Positions 1 through 10,170 are shown, numbered from the stretch's first letter. The stretch: 22,759 nt of DNA from Elysia marginata (GCA_019649035.1 BMAT01000902.1:184376-207134); one strand, 5' to 3'. The notes: generated from the letters alone by a model not told the origin. A program made the numbers and translations.

Positions 1-31
<31 letters not shown>

Positions 32-52
32 TCTTCTTCTCCTTCTTCCTCT
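1..52. repeat. TAC then TTC trinucleotide microsatellite
   Basis: About nine TAC units run directly into an interrupted TTC/CTT tract at the very left edge of the window. The true left border lies outside. Confidence 0.95.
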
Positions 53-721
53 TTTCGCTCACCTCTCTTCGAAACGTTTCTTTGGAACAACCTTTTAACA
101 TCCGCCACTCATCCTTGCCAGTGTAACAGTACTGTAATTCTGAGCTAGTCCTGCATGTCTTGCTATTTGGCCCACCGCTGCCATTTGTACAGTTAATCTT
201 CGCCTTCAGAATATATTTCATAGATTCAACATAGCGTTAAGCTATCGGGAAAAAGTGGTGTAACTGTAAATGCTAAAGCTCTGTTTATCTCTGAGCATCA
301 CTCGTTACAAAATGTATGAGCTTCAGTCTACGCTAATATCACGTTCTGGTAATAAACTGTCATTAAATATCGGCTTTCACACTCTCGACAGGTGCATTAG
401 AATTTTTGACATATGAATTAGTGAGCAGCCAAGCAAATTTGAAATATGTACTTTAAAGTTAACCCACTTCGATATCCCTATTAAGTGCAAGTTTATGATA
501 GCCTGAAAAAACTTCATTCCAATGCAAGTGAAGGACTCATTAACATTTAACAATAACTACACTACTGTTTACCTGAAATGTAAATGGACATATCTTCTCG
601 TAGATCTTTTAAAGAGAAAGACCTCATGTTGTACGCTTGAGAGTGCAGAATGAAATCTTTGTACTATATATACTGAAAATCTTAGATAAGAAAGTAATAA
701 GATTAATGAAAAATAAGTAAA
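53..721. other. No gene seen
   Basis: AT-rich unique sequence between the left microsatellite and the LINE relic. No splice-bounded frame or further retroelement motif was found, although the missing upstream part of the LINE would be expected here. Confidence 0.6.
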
Positions 722-1650
722 TATGCTGACGACTGTGCCATCCAAGGTCTGATGCATGAAATTAATTATGTCTGTTCATATGTCAAGGAAATCGATCTTT
801 TTTGTGAATGGTGTACTTGCCACAATTTGCAACTAAATGTATACAAAACAAAGAAGTTGGTTAGTGATTTCAGAAAAACAAATGAACTCAGAGACTGCCT
901 TGAAATTGAGGGCGAGATGATAGTACAGGTAGAGAGTTACAAATAAATTGGTATAAATTGGACTGGACACCTTACACTAAGTCTGTGATTTCAAAGACCA
1001 ATAAAAGAATGTGTTTTGTTAGGAAATTAAACTATTTCAGAATAGACAAGGTTCTTAGGTCTCTGTTTTACCAAGCAGTCATACAACCTATTGTTTCTTT
1101 TTGTGTATGAGCATGGGGAGGGAATGCCCTTGCCAAAGATGTAGCTAAAATTGCTTGTGTCATTAACTACGCAGCAAAGATCACTGGCATTCCTCAACGA
1201 AATTTTAATGAAATTTTGATAACTTTTTTTCAACAAAAAGGTGATTAGAATTCTTAAGGATTCGGCTCACCCATTGCACAACTGCATCTTTTTTTCAGAA
1301 AGATGTGGGACGTTCATTTTGATAAAAGCAAAACCCGAAAGGTACAGAAAACCCGTATTTCTGCATCTTAAGTAACCAGTGATTAAATATATACCGGTAA
1401 TTATATATGTATGAAAATCGTTTATGATAACACCTTAAATTTATTGTTATACAGCTATATGTAGGCCTTTATAATCTACTACTCAGTTATTTCATTGATT
1501 CATTTTTATAGTGTTGGTGTACCCAATGTCATTGTTGCTCTATTCTGCCTAAATTAACGGTACTCTAGGTATTTTTATGTACAGAGATATAGATATTTTA
1601 ATTTTTTATCCTGCACGAAATTTCCTTCGGGGTAATTAAGCATAATCTGA
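722..1650 (+). mobile_element. Decayed 3' half of a CR1/L2-like non-LTR retrotransposon (LINE)
   Basis: A reverse transcriptase relic. From 722 the translation starts with the catalytic motif YADDC, followed by a spaced WC..HNLQLN..KTK.LV.DFRK block and an ESYK-x-IG block, the expected order after the active site in CR1/L2/Rex1-type enzymes. The frame breaks at a TAA (944-946) where a tyrosine is expected. It resumes one frame over from 985 (RKLNYFRI, then FYQAVIQPIVSFC) and has a TGA at 1108-1110. From 1238 it shifts again into the conserved C-terminus (ILKDSAHPLH, then KAKPERYRKPV), which stops at 1373-1375. The AAATTTCCTTCGGGG stretch near 1618-1632 resembles the 3' hairpin and tail of such elements, so the element probably ends close to 1650. 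The endonuclease and the first RT blocks are missing: an in-frame TGA lies at 707-709 and no RT similarity is visible upstream, which suggests 5' truncation. Not functional. The exact clade is uncertain. Confidence 0.82.
1612..1645 (+). repeat. LINE 3' terminal hairpin/tail motif
   Basis: The AAATTTCCTTCGGGG stretch followed by TAATTAAG resembles the conserved end of many L2/CR1/Rex1-type elements, where a small hairpin precedes an AATAAA-like tail and short tandem repeats. Its place about 240 bases past the RT stop codon, on the same strand, supports it as the end of the relic at 722. The usual tandem tail is not evident, so it is either lost or decayed. Confidence 0.55.
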
Positions 1651-2291
1651 TCTTATTTTATCATACCTTACCTACCGCTTAAACGACTCTGTCAAGTACA
1701 TTTTCATTCATGAGTCGGATTAATCGCGAATCCACTAACTTACCCGGAGTGCTGCTCAGGCCTATATTCTATGCTCAGGAGGATGGAAATTCCCTTAAAT
1801 CCCATTCTAAAAAATGAACCAGAATAATTATATTACATTTGTTATCAGTTTTGTTTTGAATATTAGCGTTCACGCTGGTCTTTCGTGAAGAATAATAGAG
1901 AAGATTCGCCACTGTCACTCTCACAATACAGAAAAATGTTAAATCTCACATCCTTGGGGTTTAATCAGCTTTTTTAATAATATCATGAATCTAGAATGAG
2001 CCAAGTGAGGTTGCTGATAGGTTACACATTTTAACAGTCTTTGGTCTGGGTCTGTAATTAGGTGAGAAAAGACACCATGCAATGCTAAAAAAACATCACA
2101 TAATATGCAGTCCATAGCGAATGAGAGAGAGTGTATGTGGGAGAGAGCGGAATTCACATTGTAATATTACAAAGTTATCATAATGAGTAAGAACATGATA
2201 CCTACATATTTGAAAATTATAACGAGTATTAAGCATGTCATGGTGTAACAAAGCATGTTTTAATAGGGTTTTACTTTGATAAAGTCTTATG
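1651..2291. other. No gene seen
   Basis: Unique AT-rich sequence. Short GAGAGAG runs at about 2122-2148 are the only structure noted. Confidence 0.6.
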
Positions 2292-2393
2292 ATGGATAGA
2301 TAGAAAGATAAACAGACATTGAGTGAACAATAAATAGACATACAGGCCTACATATTGAGAAAATGAGACACAAATACAGTTAAGGCAATTTTT

Positions 2394-2470
2394 AGTGAGA
2401 AAGACAGCGAGTTTGAGAGAGAAAGGGAGAAAAAAAGAAAGAGAGATAGAGAGACAGACAGAAAGAGAGC
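2394..2470. repeat. Purine-rich GA/GACA tract
   Basis: An almost pure purine + strand with GAGA, GATA and GACAGACA units. It lies beside a GATA/GACA-like stretch at 2292-2340, forming one degenerate compound microsatellite region. Confidence 0.8.
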
Positions 2471-2569
2471 AGCTGATTAGAATCAAAGCTAGCGATATAG
2501 CCCTCGAATAGACCCCTGTGCTCATCATAATTCAATTTCTACCCTTGGCATTATTGATTTTACGACAGG

Positions 2570-2745
2570 GAAAGATGGGCTACCCACTAGCTTGGGAAGA
2601 GTGAGTGAGCTGGGTCTCGATGTGCGCACACTAGATCCGAACCTTTGACGATCATTTATATTCTTTTAAGTATGCTTCTGTGCACGTGAGTGAGCTCACC
2701 ACGTTCATGCACTAAACGATGAAAGACGCGCCGAAATTGTAGAGA
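2570..2745 (-). mobile_element. Probable tRNA-derived SINE relic, minus strand
   Basis: The minus strand carries a B-box-like GGTTCGGATC near 2636-2645. It is preceded by TATAAATGATCGTCAAA, which resembles the TATAAATCGAA that precedes the B box of the SINE at 4445-4645. The A-box region is poor. The block is visibly richer in G+C than its flanks, and GTGAGTGAGCT occurs twice in it, 86 bases apart. The call rests on the B box and the resemblance to the other copy. The borders are guesses. Confidence 0.38.
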
Positions 2746-3259
2746 AATTAGACCATGCGATAAAAGGCTAGCAATTTAGATAGAGTAAAAAGTAAAAACT
2801 TGATGATTTCCTGCACATGGCATACATAGATATTAATGCGTGTGCACTATTGAAATAAATATCTCGGGTGTTTAAAGAGTATATATAATGTTTTCCTTGA
2901 TCTTAAATAGGCATTATTAGAATAATTTTTTCTCAGATGAACTGCGATCAAAACCACTCTGACAGCCTCAAGTCATGAAGCTGTCTGGTCGTGAGGCGGC
3001 AATTAATATACCTAAAAAAGGCTGTATTCTAAGTACTCTAAAGATGAGGCTTGCAGGCGAGGCATTGTATGATAATCTTACTTTGTTGCATACGTAGAAC
3101 GGAGAAATGAAACGAAGTTTTTTTTACGATAATCAAAATGCCAAATGCCCGATGAAACCCACATTGTGAGCAAGGAGAAACACGTTTTTTTTTGTTTCAG
3201 ATGTAGGAGAGCTTATAATTTTCAGTGATGCCTAAAGCAGTGAGAATTTAGATTACTAT
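2746..3259. other. No gene seen
   Basis: AT-rich unique sequence with several T homopolymers (around 3118 and 3187). Confidence 0.6.
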
Positions 3260-3441
3260 GAAAACAGGATATACATTAGTCAATAGTCGTCTGTATGAAA
3301 ACACAACAACTACTACTTAAACCACTATAGTCAATTATTGCCTGATTGAAAAACAGAATATGCATTAGTCAATAGTCGTCTGTATGAAAACACATTTTTT
3401 CTCTAGTCAATAATCGTGTGTATGAACATACACTTACGAGT
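3260..3441. repeat. Tandem repeat of about 38 bp, four copies
   Basis: The core TAGTCAATAGTCGTCTGTATG, or a variant of it, begins at 3277, 3328, 3366 and 3404, giving spacings of 51, 38 and 38. The first and third copies share an exact match of over 30 bases. The second (TAGTCAATTATTGCCTG) and fourth (TAGTCAATAATCGTGTG) are diverged. About 13 extra bases sit between the first two copies. Confidence 0.75.
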
Positions 3442-4094
3442 AGTTGCACAATTACCATCAGCATAGTCGCTGTGAAACTCAACAGATCTACTGACCTATG
3501 TTGGAACTTTTCGAACCAAAAACATACCAGCGCAGGCCACAGAGTGAAAACGTGGTAATTGACAAATTTTCTGATAGTATCCACATACTTAGTATTTACC
3601 TTTTTTTGGTTTTGAATACCTACCCTAAGTCCATGAGGACATTTATAAATATAAACTACTGATTGTTAACCTGAATATTCATAAGGAGGAAATCGTCATG
3701 CTTCCTGCCTATTTACTATTTTTCATTCTGTTTATGTGAATCCTTTTTTTACTTGAAAGTGAAACAAGTTTTGTTTTGCAGATTTTACCTTCCCTTCCCG
3801 TTTGGCCTTGAATTACGTCAAAAGAATAGTATCTAGCCATTGTTCACTGTGACCCTAACGTAGCCCGTACTAAAAACGCTCCAGATAAAAAAATAAGGAA
3901 TTCAAGCTAGCCATTCATTGTATTTAAAATATAAAAATATCTTCATGACTTATGCAATCGCGGATTTCCTGGATTATAAAGTTACAATCTACGACTCTGT
4001 AATGTCTATTAGGCGTCTTTTTCACAACATAAACTTATTAATTAAAGGGAAATAAATAATCTGATAATGACTTACTAAAAGACATCGATAACTA
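3442..4094. other. No gene seen
   Basis: AT-rich unique sequence; no open frame with splice signals. Confidence 0.6.
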
Positions 4095-4150
4095 CATAAT
4101 AATATTAATAATAATAGTAGTAATAATAATAATAATAATAATAATAATTA
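4095..4150. repeat. TAA/AAT trinucleotide microsatellite
   Basis: Interrupted (TAA)n with one TAGTAG interruption. No retroelement body was recognised directly beside it. Confidence 0.9.
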
Positions 4151-4444
4151 TAACAATGAACAATGAACAGTAAAGTTACTTATATAGCGGCTCTTCTTAC
4201 ATGTAGGATAGAAGCTCTTGACAATAGTATGTTTATCAATTATGTTATTATTATTATTCTCTCAAACCTCACAGATTGGTTTGAGCATCTCAATTTTAAG
4301 CTGAAAACTTGTAAGGATCTCAATCAACTAAATGCTCTAACAAACTATCTTTGTAACTTTAACGGCATGCTGTCCTATAAATTGAATTTATAAGCTTCTG
4401 GTCATATTCCAAAACGAAAAGGTATACATCATTGGTATCCAAAT

Positions 4445-4645
4445 GTTATAATAATAATAATGGATATAGATGATAGATCTTCAAACTTACTACATAATTA
4501 TTGTTTGAAAGGTTTCTAAGATATGAAGTTAGCAGTGGAGAGATGTAGGCTTTAAGAGGGAATGCCGGAAATGTCTGCCTTTAGTATGATTCGAACCTTC
4601 GATTTATAGGAGCTGAGGCACTCACCGCCTTGCCACTTAAAGAAA
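4445..4645 (-). mobile_element. tRNA-derived SINE, minus strand
   Basis: Read on the minus strand, an A-box-like TGGCAAGGCGG (4625-4635) is followed 27 bases later by a near-perfect B box GGTTCGAATC (4588-4597). These are the internal RNA polymerase III promoter elements of a tRNA-like head. A tRNA-unrelated body follows, and the unit ends in an ATT-type short repeat at 4449-4461, as SINEs often do. It aligns with the copy at 12150-12285 through the B box and the next 60 or so bases. No intact tRNA cloverleaf is visible, so I do not call a tRNA gene. The ends are approximate. Confidence 0.6.
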
Positions 4646-4798
4646 CGTAGCTTATACCATGTCGTTTATAATTATTGTGTATGGGCTGGTCTAAGGTGTA
4701 ATCTAGTGTAACATAAAAATTGTATTAAAAAAAATCTTTGTTTGGAACACAATAAATTGTTAATTAATTTGAACAAATAGCTAAATCTTTTATTTAGG

Positions 4799-4873
4799 AT
4801 AGAGATAAAAAGGAGACAGACAGACAGACATAAACATAGACAGAGAGGCAGCGACAGAGACAAACAGATAGAC

Positions 4874-4927
<54 letters not shown>

Positions 4928-4928
4928 G
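4799..4928. repeat. Compound GACA and GA microsatellite (purine on + strand)
   Basis: GACAGACAGACA and related units lead into a nearly uninterrupted (GA)n tract at about 4873-4923. The strand asymmetry is strong. Long reading frames here (RERERE or SLSLSL) are artefacts of the repeat. Confidence 0.95.
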
Positions 4929-5582
4929 TGGAAAAATAATGGATCCATGTGATTATGTGAGTGTAAAAGCAGAAACAATGAATCTACACGGATGGGGGGC
5001 AAATGTTTTAGGTCTGTGTGGAGGGAAGAGGACTTAAAGGGTAAAGCCTTTCATTAGATTTAAATATTAATTTAATAAGCGTAATTATCTTACTACTTAG
5101 GAGCTCTATATTCAGGATATATGCAAATTAAACATTCATGCTGATAAGATGATGGGGGTGGGGACCACAAATTAATGATGTGTTGGAAAAAGGTTAAGAT
5201 AATAAGAAATTGTAAACAAAATGTTACTTCTTGAACTGTCTTTTCCCTATGAATCTTAACTTAATTTTTGTACTTGAGGCTCTCGTTAAAGAATTACAAA
5301 AAGTGTTCTGTTATGTCTTCAGTTTTTTTTATCAATTTTGTTTCAGAACTACAAAGAGAGTGATTTTGTCTCTTCAGCTTTGTTATCAATGTTATTTCTA
5401 TATGATCATCGGTGATATTGTGAAAGATAATTCGTCTTAACTTCATATCGCCTTCTTTTAAGTACACGTATACATGTAATCCTATGCGATGCATCAAGAA
5501 GTGTGTAGTTTAATAGTAAATAAGCGGGCAGCCTGACGACTTCATCATTATGGACATTCAGTACTTTTTTAATCAAATTGTG
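4929..5582. other. No gene seen; spacer between opposed GA and CT tracts
   Basis: Unique sequence that would form the loop if the flanking purine and pyrimidine tracts paired. Frames of about 70 codons on both strands near 5231-5497 have no recognisable domain. Confidence 0.55.
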
Positions 5583-5724
5583 CCTCTCTCTCTCTCCCTC
5601 TCTCTCTCTTCTTTCTTTCTTTCTCTCTCTCTTTCTCTCTCTCTCTTTCTCTCGCTTTTTCTCTCTCTCTCCCTTTCTGTCTGTCTGTCTGTCTGCCTCT
5701 CTCTCTCTCGCTCTCTCATTCTCT
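5583..5724. repeat. Compound CT and CTGT microsatellite (pyrimidine on + strand)
   Basis: (CT)n with CTTT interruptions, then CTGTCTGTCTGTCTGT at about 5677-5693, then (CT)n again. The GA-plus-GACA composition is that of the tract at 4799-4928, but in opposite orientation. Confidence 0.95.
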
Positions 5725-5875
5725 GTATTGAGCTTAGATTTTTTTCCTTCATTAGTTTAAAGCTTCTTCTTTGTTGGTACACATTGTTTTGTTTGAGTTT
5801 AACGGCCAAATGAAAAGGGCACAGTTCCTGGTTTGTTACCGTTGTAAAATAAAGTTCAATGCAGTTCAAATCAAA

Positions 5876-5926
5876 TCTCTTTTCTGTCTGTATGTCTGTT
5901 TCCCTCTCGGTCTCTATCTCTCTTTA
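5876..5926. repeat. Short CTGT/CTCT repeat
   Basis: Degenerate CTGTCTGTATGTCTGT followed by CTCT-rich sequence. It looks like a smaller relative of the tract ending at 5724. Confidence 0.7.
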
Positions 5927-6140
5927 GCTTGTAAATTATAAGCATGTCTTTTCCCTCACATACGTATACTCCTAAAAGGATAATTTTACATCTTTTTATC
6001 ATTTAATCACAAACAGACAATTTATTGGAGCAGTTTCTTCATGCGGGTTGAATAATAATGTGTTATGTTCAAGCTGTTACCTGAGAAGCCGTATAACTTT
6101 TTTACAGATTTTGTGGACTTAATGTTTTCCCAGTATCGGT

Positions 6141-6303
6141 TCATGACTCGCCATGCGCGCAATTGTGCTATTTAGATGAATGCTATCGTTGGTTATTTGT
6201 CCTCTGGAAAAAAAGGAATTTACATAGACTCCTAATTTCAAACGCTTTTCAAATGAAAGCTATCGCTGACTTTTTTGTGGGCTAGAAAAAAAGGAATTAA
6301 CAT
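6141..6303. repeat. Diverged 77-bp tandem duplication
   Basis: GCTATCG blocks at 6182 and 6259, each followed by GAAAAAAAGGAATT, lie 77 bases apart in register. The segments before them (CATGACTC and CATAGACTC, then ATGAA) also align. It is an old two-copy duplication with many substitutions and small gaps. Confidence 0.6.
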
Positions 6304-7356
6304 TTCCGCTGAACGCTAACACTTATCAATTTTCCCTTTTAATTTTGCCTGGCTGGTTTTGTTTGATAATTTTTTTTTGCCTAGATTTAATTTAGAATTA
6401 AAAAAAAATTAATAATCCCTCAAGTACAGACTTTGAAAATCGATTCACATTAATTCAAACCTCTACTACAGGAACAATTCAAGTGTTCAAATCTTAAATT
6501 GTAATCTTGCCTCGATACTATAATAAAATATTGTGAAACAGAATAAAAAAGGCCTTTCATTACAACAGCTGAGGAGACAACATTTAGTGCTCATATTTCC
6601 TGCAAGCGTCTTTCGATGGCATGCAGCTTATAAGATTACTGGGGCCAAATCGAATTCTACAATTTAATAAGATCATCAACATAATATCAAACTAAGTTAT
6701 AATTCTTAAAAATGCATCAATATATTGGGAATCATTGCAAAAATGCCAGAAATGCATACAAGATACAAGATAATGATTGGCTGATTCATTGATTTGGGGT
6801 ATTTTATGCAAACCCATTGCCCAAATAAGCGTAGGAAAGGCAAGGGCATGTTATGGATTGACAATTCAGACAATTACCACGGATAATCGATCTCCTTCAC
6901 ATTAATGGAGCCCAAAAGCATGCAGAATCGATTTATTGATTAAGCGATGACAAAATCCCAACTGAGAAGTCGAATACCGTATCAAATTAATATAAGGTCA
7001 ACAGCTTTAGTCACCACACATCTAGTGGTTTACCCTTAACTAGTATACTAACTTTCAATCGAACACACAAACCTGTAATCCAATCAAAATCTAAGCATAG
7101 TCGAAGAAATTAATTATTGATTATTTGTAGGAGTTTGTACAAACGAAGAGTTTTAGACTAACGGCGCTACATTGATTGGTTAAGGAAAATAGAGGGTTGT
7201 AATGCAGGTATATATGTATATGTACATATCAAACACTGTGTGTTTTCATGAGTGTTGCTGTAGTGCAAGTCTGCGTTGGCATTTTGCATTTGTAGTCATT
7301 GATGAAGTTAGCTTGAGGAGCTGTGCTCTCGTCCGATTATTTTATCATTTGCCGTG
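6304..7356. other. No gene seen
   Basis: AT-rich unique sequence with short A and T runs; no repeat family recognised. Confidence 0.6.
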
Positions 7357-7380
7357 GATAGATAGATCGATAGATAGATA
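7357..7380. repeat. Short GATA microsatellite
   Basis: Six GATA/GATC-type units with one interruption. Nothing else is attached to it. Confidence 0.85.
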
Positions 7381-8535
7381 TTTGCATTTTACACATAAAT
7401 ACACAGGAAAACAAAATAGATATAAATCGGCCATCAATTGACATAATTATTTAGACTTAGCGAATAGTGGGTTAGGGAGATGTGTAACATACTGAGACAA
7501 AGATTTATAAGCAATCATAGAGAAAAAAGAGGAGATAAGGTTGGGGCCATCAATCCCGATAAAGTCGCCAGGCAGATACATATAGACCACAAAATCATGG
7601 CAAAACATCACATGTGCCATGCTAGATTTTCTCATCGGTAAAAGTCTAAATGATGACTTTTAAGATGATGATAATAACGACAAGAAAATTGTCGCTTTGT
7701 AGAAAAAGGTGCGGCTTTCAATGACTGATGATGAAATTGGTAGAAAAAAATAATACGGACTAAAGCAATTAAACTTAAAGCAACGGTGAAAAACAGAGAC
7801 ATTATTAGATGTTTAACATTTAAAGCAAGTTTGAGAAGTAGGATAAAAAAATCTACTTATTGTTAAGCAAACAATAATTATTTCTCATGCAATTTGTAAG
7901 TAGAATATTCGAGACGATAACGCTGATCTTATGCTACTTATTCTGAGAAAAATAAATTCCATGAAACCAGAAGATACCTCAAACTTAAGATCGTCCCTTG
8001 AGCGACCGCGACCACTGTCCAATGAAGCCGAATTGTTCACTCAATGTCAATTAGTTTTGCGAAACCCTAGCTTGAATACCGGATGAGAAAATGTTCAGTG
8101 TTGAGACCTTAAAAACCCAATGTATAATATCTTTTCTCTGAAGGCTTTTTTTTGGAGTAGCTCGTGCTCAAGCCAGAATTCGGACACATTCAGTCCGTTA
8201 TATTTTCTTAAAATCTTTTTCATTTGTGCCTTTAAAGTTTAAAAATGGTTTTTCTAGATTGTTCACACCTTGAGATATTTTTAAAGCAAAATAAAAATTT
8301 TAAAGGACTCCATCTCTAAGTTAGTGTGTGCGATGTGTGTGTCTGGTTTACCTTGTTCATACACAAGTGCGTCTTCCCTCAATGTTTCATAGAAGAAGGT
8401 GGCCTTTTAAGTAATATAATAACAGCCTTGCTATGCGCTTCATCGTTGAAGAAAATGAATAAGTGGTGTGCCAGAATAGGGAGCGTTTATAAGTTTTGGT
8501 ACCGACTGAACTGAAAATTGAAATGAAAATTTTAG
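7381..8535. other. No gene seen
   Basis: AT-rich unique sequence leading to the candidate exon at 8556. Short frames at 7447-7635 and 8326-8514 are not bounded by good splice sites and resemble no family I know. Confidence 0.55.
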
Positions 8536-8555
8536 AGGGAAAATGTTACGAAAAG

Positions 8556-8663
8556 ATGATGTCTTTGGTGCCATCTGAAGGTGGCGAGCAAACACAGTTG
8601 TCTAGTGGTTCTAGATCATTGAGTCTCCATAGCCTGAGAAGAAAATTAACTAAATCTCCACAG
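8556..8663 (+). CDS. Candidate exon, unidentified Ser/basic-rich peptide
   Basis: 36 whole codons run from tandem ATGs (8556, 8559) to a plausible donor CACAG|GTATAT. The peptide begins MMSLVPSEGGEQTQLSSGSR and continues with a serine/leucine stretch into LRRKLTKSPQ. That resembles a flexible cytoplasmic segment with basophilic kinase-type sites (R-K-L-T). I do not recognise the family. The start could be the ATG, with A at -3, making this a first coding exon. Alternatively it could begin after the TTTTAG ending at 8535, adding a few codons. Base composition is less AT-rich than its flanks. No partner exon was found. It could belong to a gene nested in, or lying upstream of, the DAGL gene, or be chance. 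Confidence 0.3.
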
Positions 8664-9672
8664 GTATATATCTACACAAAATGCCTTATCAATTCGGCTT
8701 TGTTCTAAATATCCTTAAAAAGTCAAACGAAACAAATCAATGGAACCCTTAAAACCCAGGGAAAGTCCCCGCATAAAGACAACCCAATCTGTCATTACTG
8801 TGAAATATCAATTACAGATTTTCTTAAGTCCTTATCTATTGATTTTACGACAAACTCCTTAATATCCATTTCGAGCTAAACGAACTAAACATAAAACTTG
8901 ACTTTACAAATTTTATGCGCCATGTGATTTGCATTCCATTGACCCCAGACTAATTGATTATTCTTTTATTGAAAAAGGGTTCTCAGACCCACTTCATCAG
9001 TGCCAAACCTACTTCACTTGTCAGAGCCAACATAAAGGAAGTGATTGTAGTGGAGCGCAAAGACAGCTGTGCCTCCCAAAACAAGACTTTGCTTCAGTTG
9101 TAATGATCAGTTTCACGTTAAGGAAGGATATAATTATGAATCATACCATTCCAATAATGTTGAATTTATCAATTATAATTTTCGTAGAGAAGAACGTTGT
9201 AGTATACAATTGTAAAGAATAGGACCAGGGTATAAAATCCAACAGTTTATTCTCACAAAAAGGGTTTCATCTGCCGAGGTTATTATATACGGACCCTGCC
9301 AAGAAAAGAAATATACATGGTGTGAATAAATCACCTAAATCCCAAATATGCGAGGTGTACATTCTGCATACAAAAATACAGCAAATCGAATATATTATTG
9401 AACAACTTGAGTATATTGAATGTATAAAGTAGTCGTCACAAGACATCGTACTTTAAAAGTAATCATTCGACAAAATACAAGTCAAACAGTTACGTTTTAG
9501 CTAGCTTTACAAATACTAGGAGTAACCAAAATAATATGCTTTTGTCAGTTGCAGTAATCTTCGAAACCTAATAATATGTGAGAAATAGAAACCTAACTTG
9601 TAGAAATATATAAAATTACTAACTGAATTGAACGAAGTGTTTGCTGGCGTGATAATGAGACAAAATACAGTC
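8664..9672. other. No gene seen
   Basis: AT-rich unique sequence. A 97-codon frame at 8929-9222 with several cysteines has no recognisable domain and is probably chance. Confidence 0.55.
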
Positions 9673-9780
9673 GATAGATAGATAGATAGTTAGATAATTA
9701 GATAGATATATAGATAAATAGATAGATAGATAGATTGATAGATAGATAGATAGATAGATAGAAAGATAGATAGATAGATA
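9673..9780. repeat. GATA tetranucleotide array
   Basis: About 108 bases of GATA units with scattered GTTA, ATTA, TATA and GAAA interruptions. No retroelement 3' end was recognised on either side, so a LINE-tail origin is not supported. Confidence 0.95.
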
Positions 9781-10049
9781 GGGTCAGCTGCTTTCTATAC
9801 ATTTGCTGATAAAATGTCAGAGAAATAGAAAAACACACAGACAGACACACTAGCGGGCATATATTATATAATAAATGAGATTGACATTAGACTGAAATAT
9901 ATAAAATATAATCTAAACGACATAAAAACGTTACGTATATCACTAGTAGACCCACTAGCACAGTAACAATTGGGCAAATAAAGGGATAAATAAAGGAGGA
10001 GAGACATCTATGGCCTTAAACATCAGCACGGTGCATGGAATGAATTGAT

Positions 10050-10170
10050 GGGCTGCCAGTGAATCCTGAATTATGCATTAGTTTAGCCCGTATCCCCAGT
10101 CCGACATCAGAAAGGCGATCGCTTAACACTGCCTGGCCTGACTTTGAACTTCAGACCCTCACTGCTTCAT
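10050..10170 (-). mobile_element. Possible tRNA-like SINE relic, minus strand
   Basis: A compact stretch richer in G+C than its surroundings. On the minus strand it contains CAGTGTTAAGCGATCGCC, like the D-arm of many tRNA-derived SINE heads, followed after some 20 bases by GGACTGGGGATACGGG, a poor B-box match. No second copy was recognised in the window. It could equally be unrelated unique DNA. Confidence 0.25.

Noticed and set aside
2551-2566. TATTGATTTTACGACA shared with about 8837-8852 as a dispersed repeat
   Set aside because: The match does not extend beyond about 16 bases in AT-rich DNA; too little to claim a family.
4588-4635. A functional tRNA gene on the minus strand
   Set aside because: The A and B boxes are present, but no complete cloverleaf with acceptor stem is visible. 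The continuing body and ATT tail point to a SINE.
4790-5002. Open frames of leucine/serine repeats on the minus strand over the GA tract, and similar frames at 5550-5869 and 19782-20028
   Set aside because: They arise wherever a two-base repeat lacks stops. Composition and sequence are explained wholly by the microsatellite.
9600-9800. GATA array as the tail of an L2-like LINE
   Set aside because: Neither flank shows the TTCCTTCGGGG-type end or any RT-like frame on the appropriate strand.
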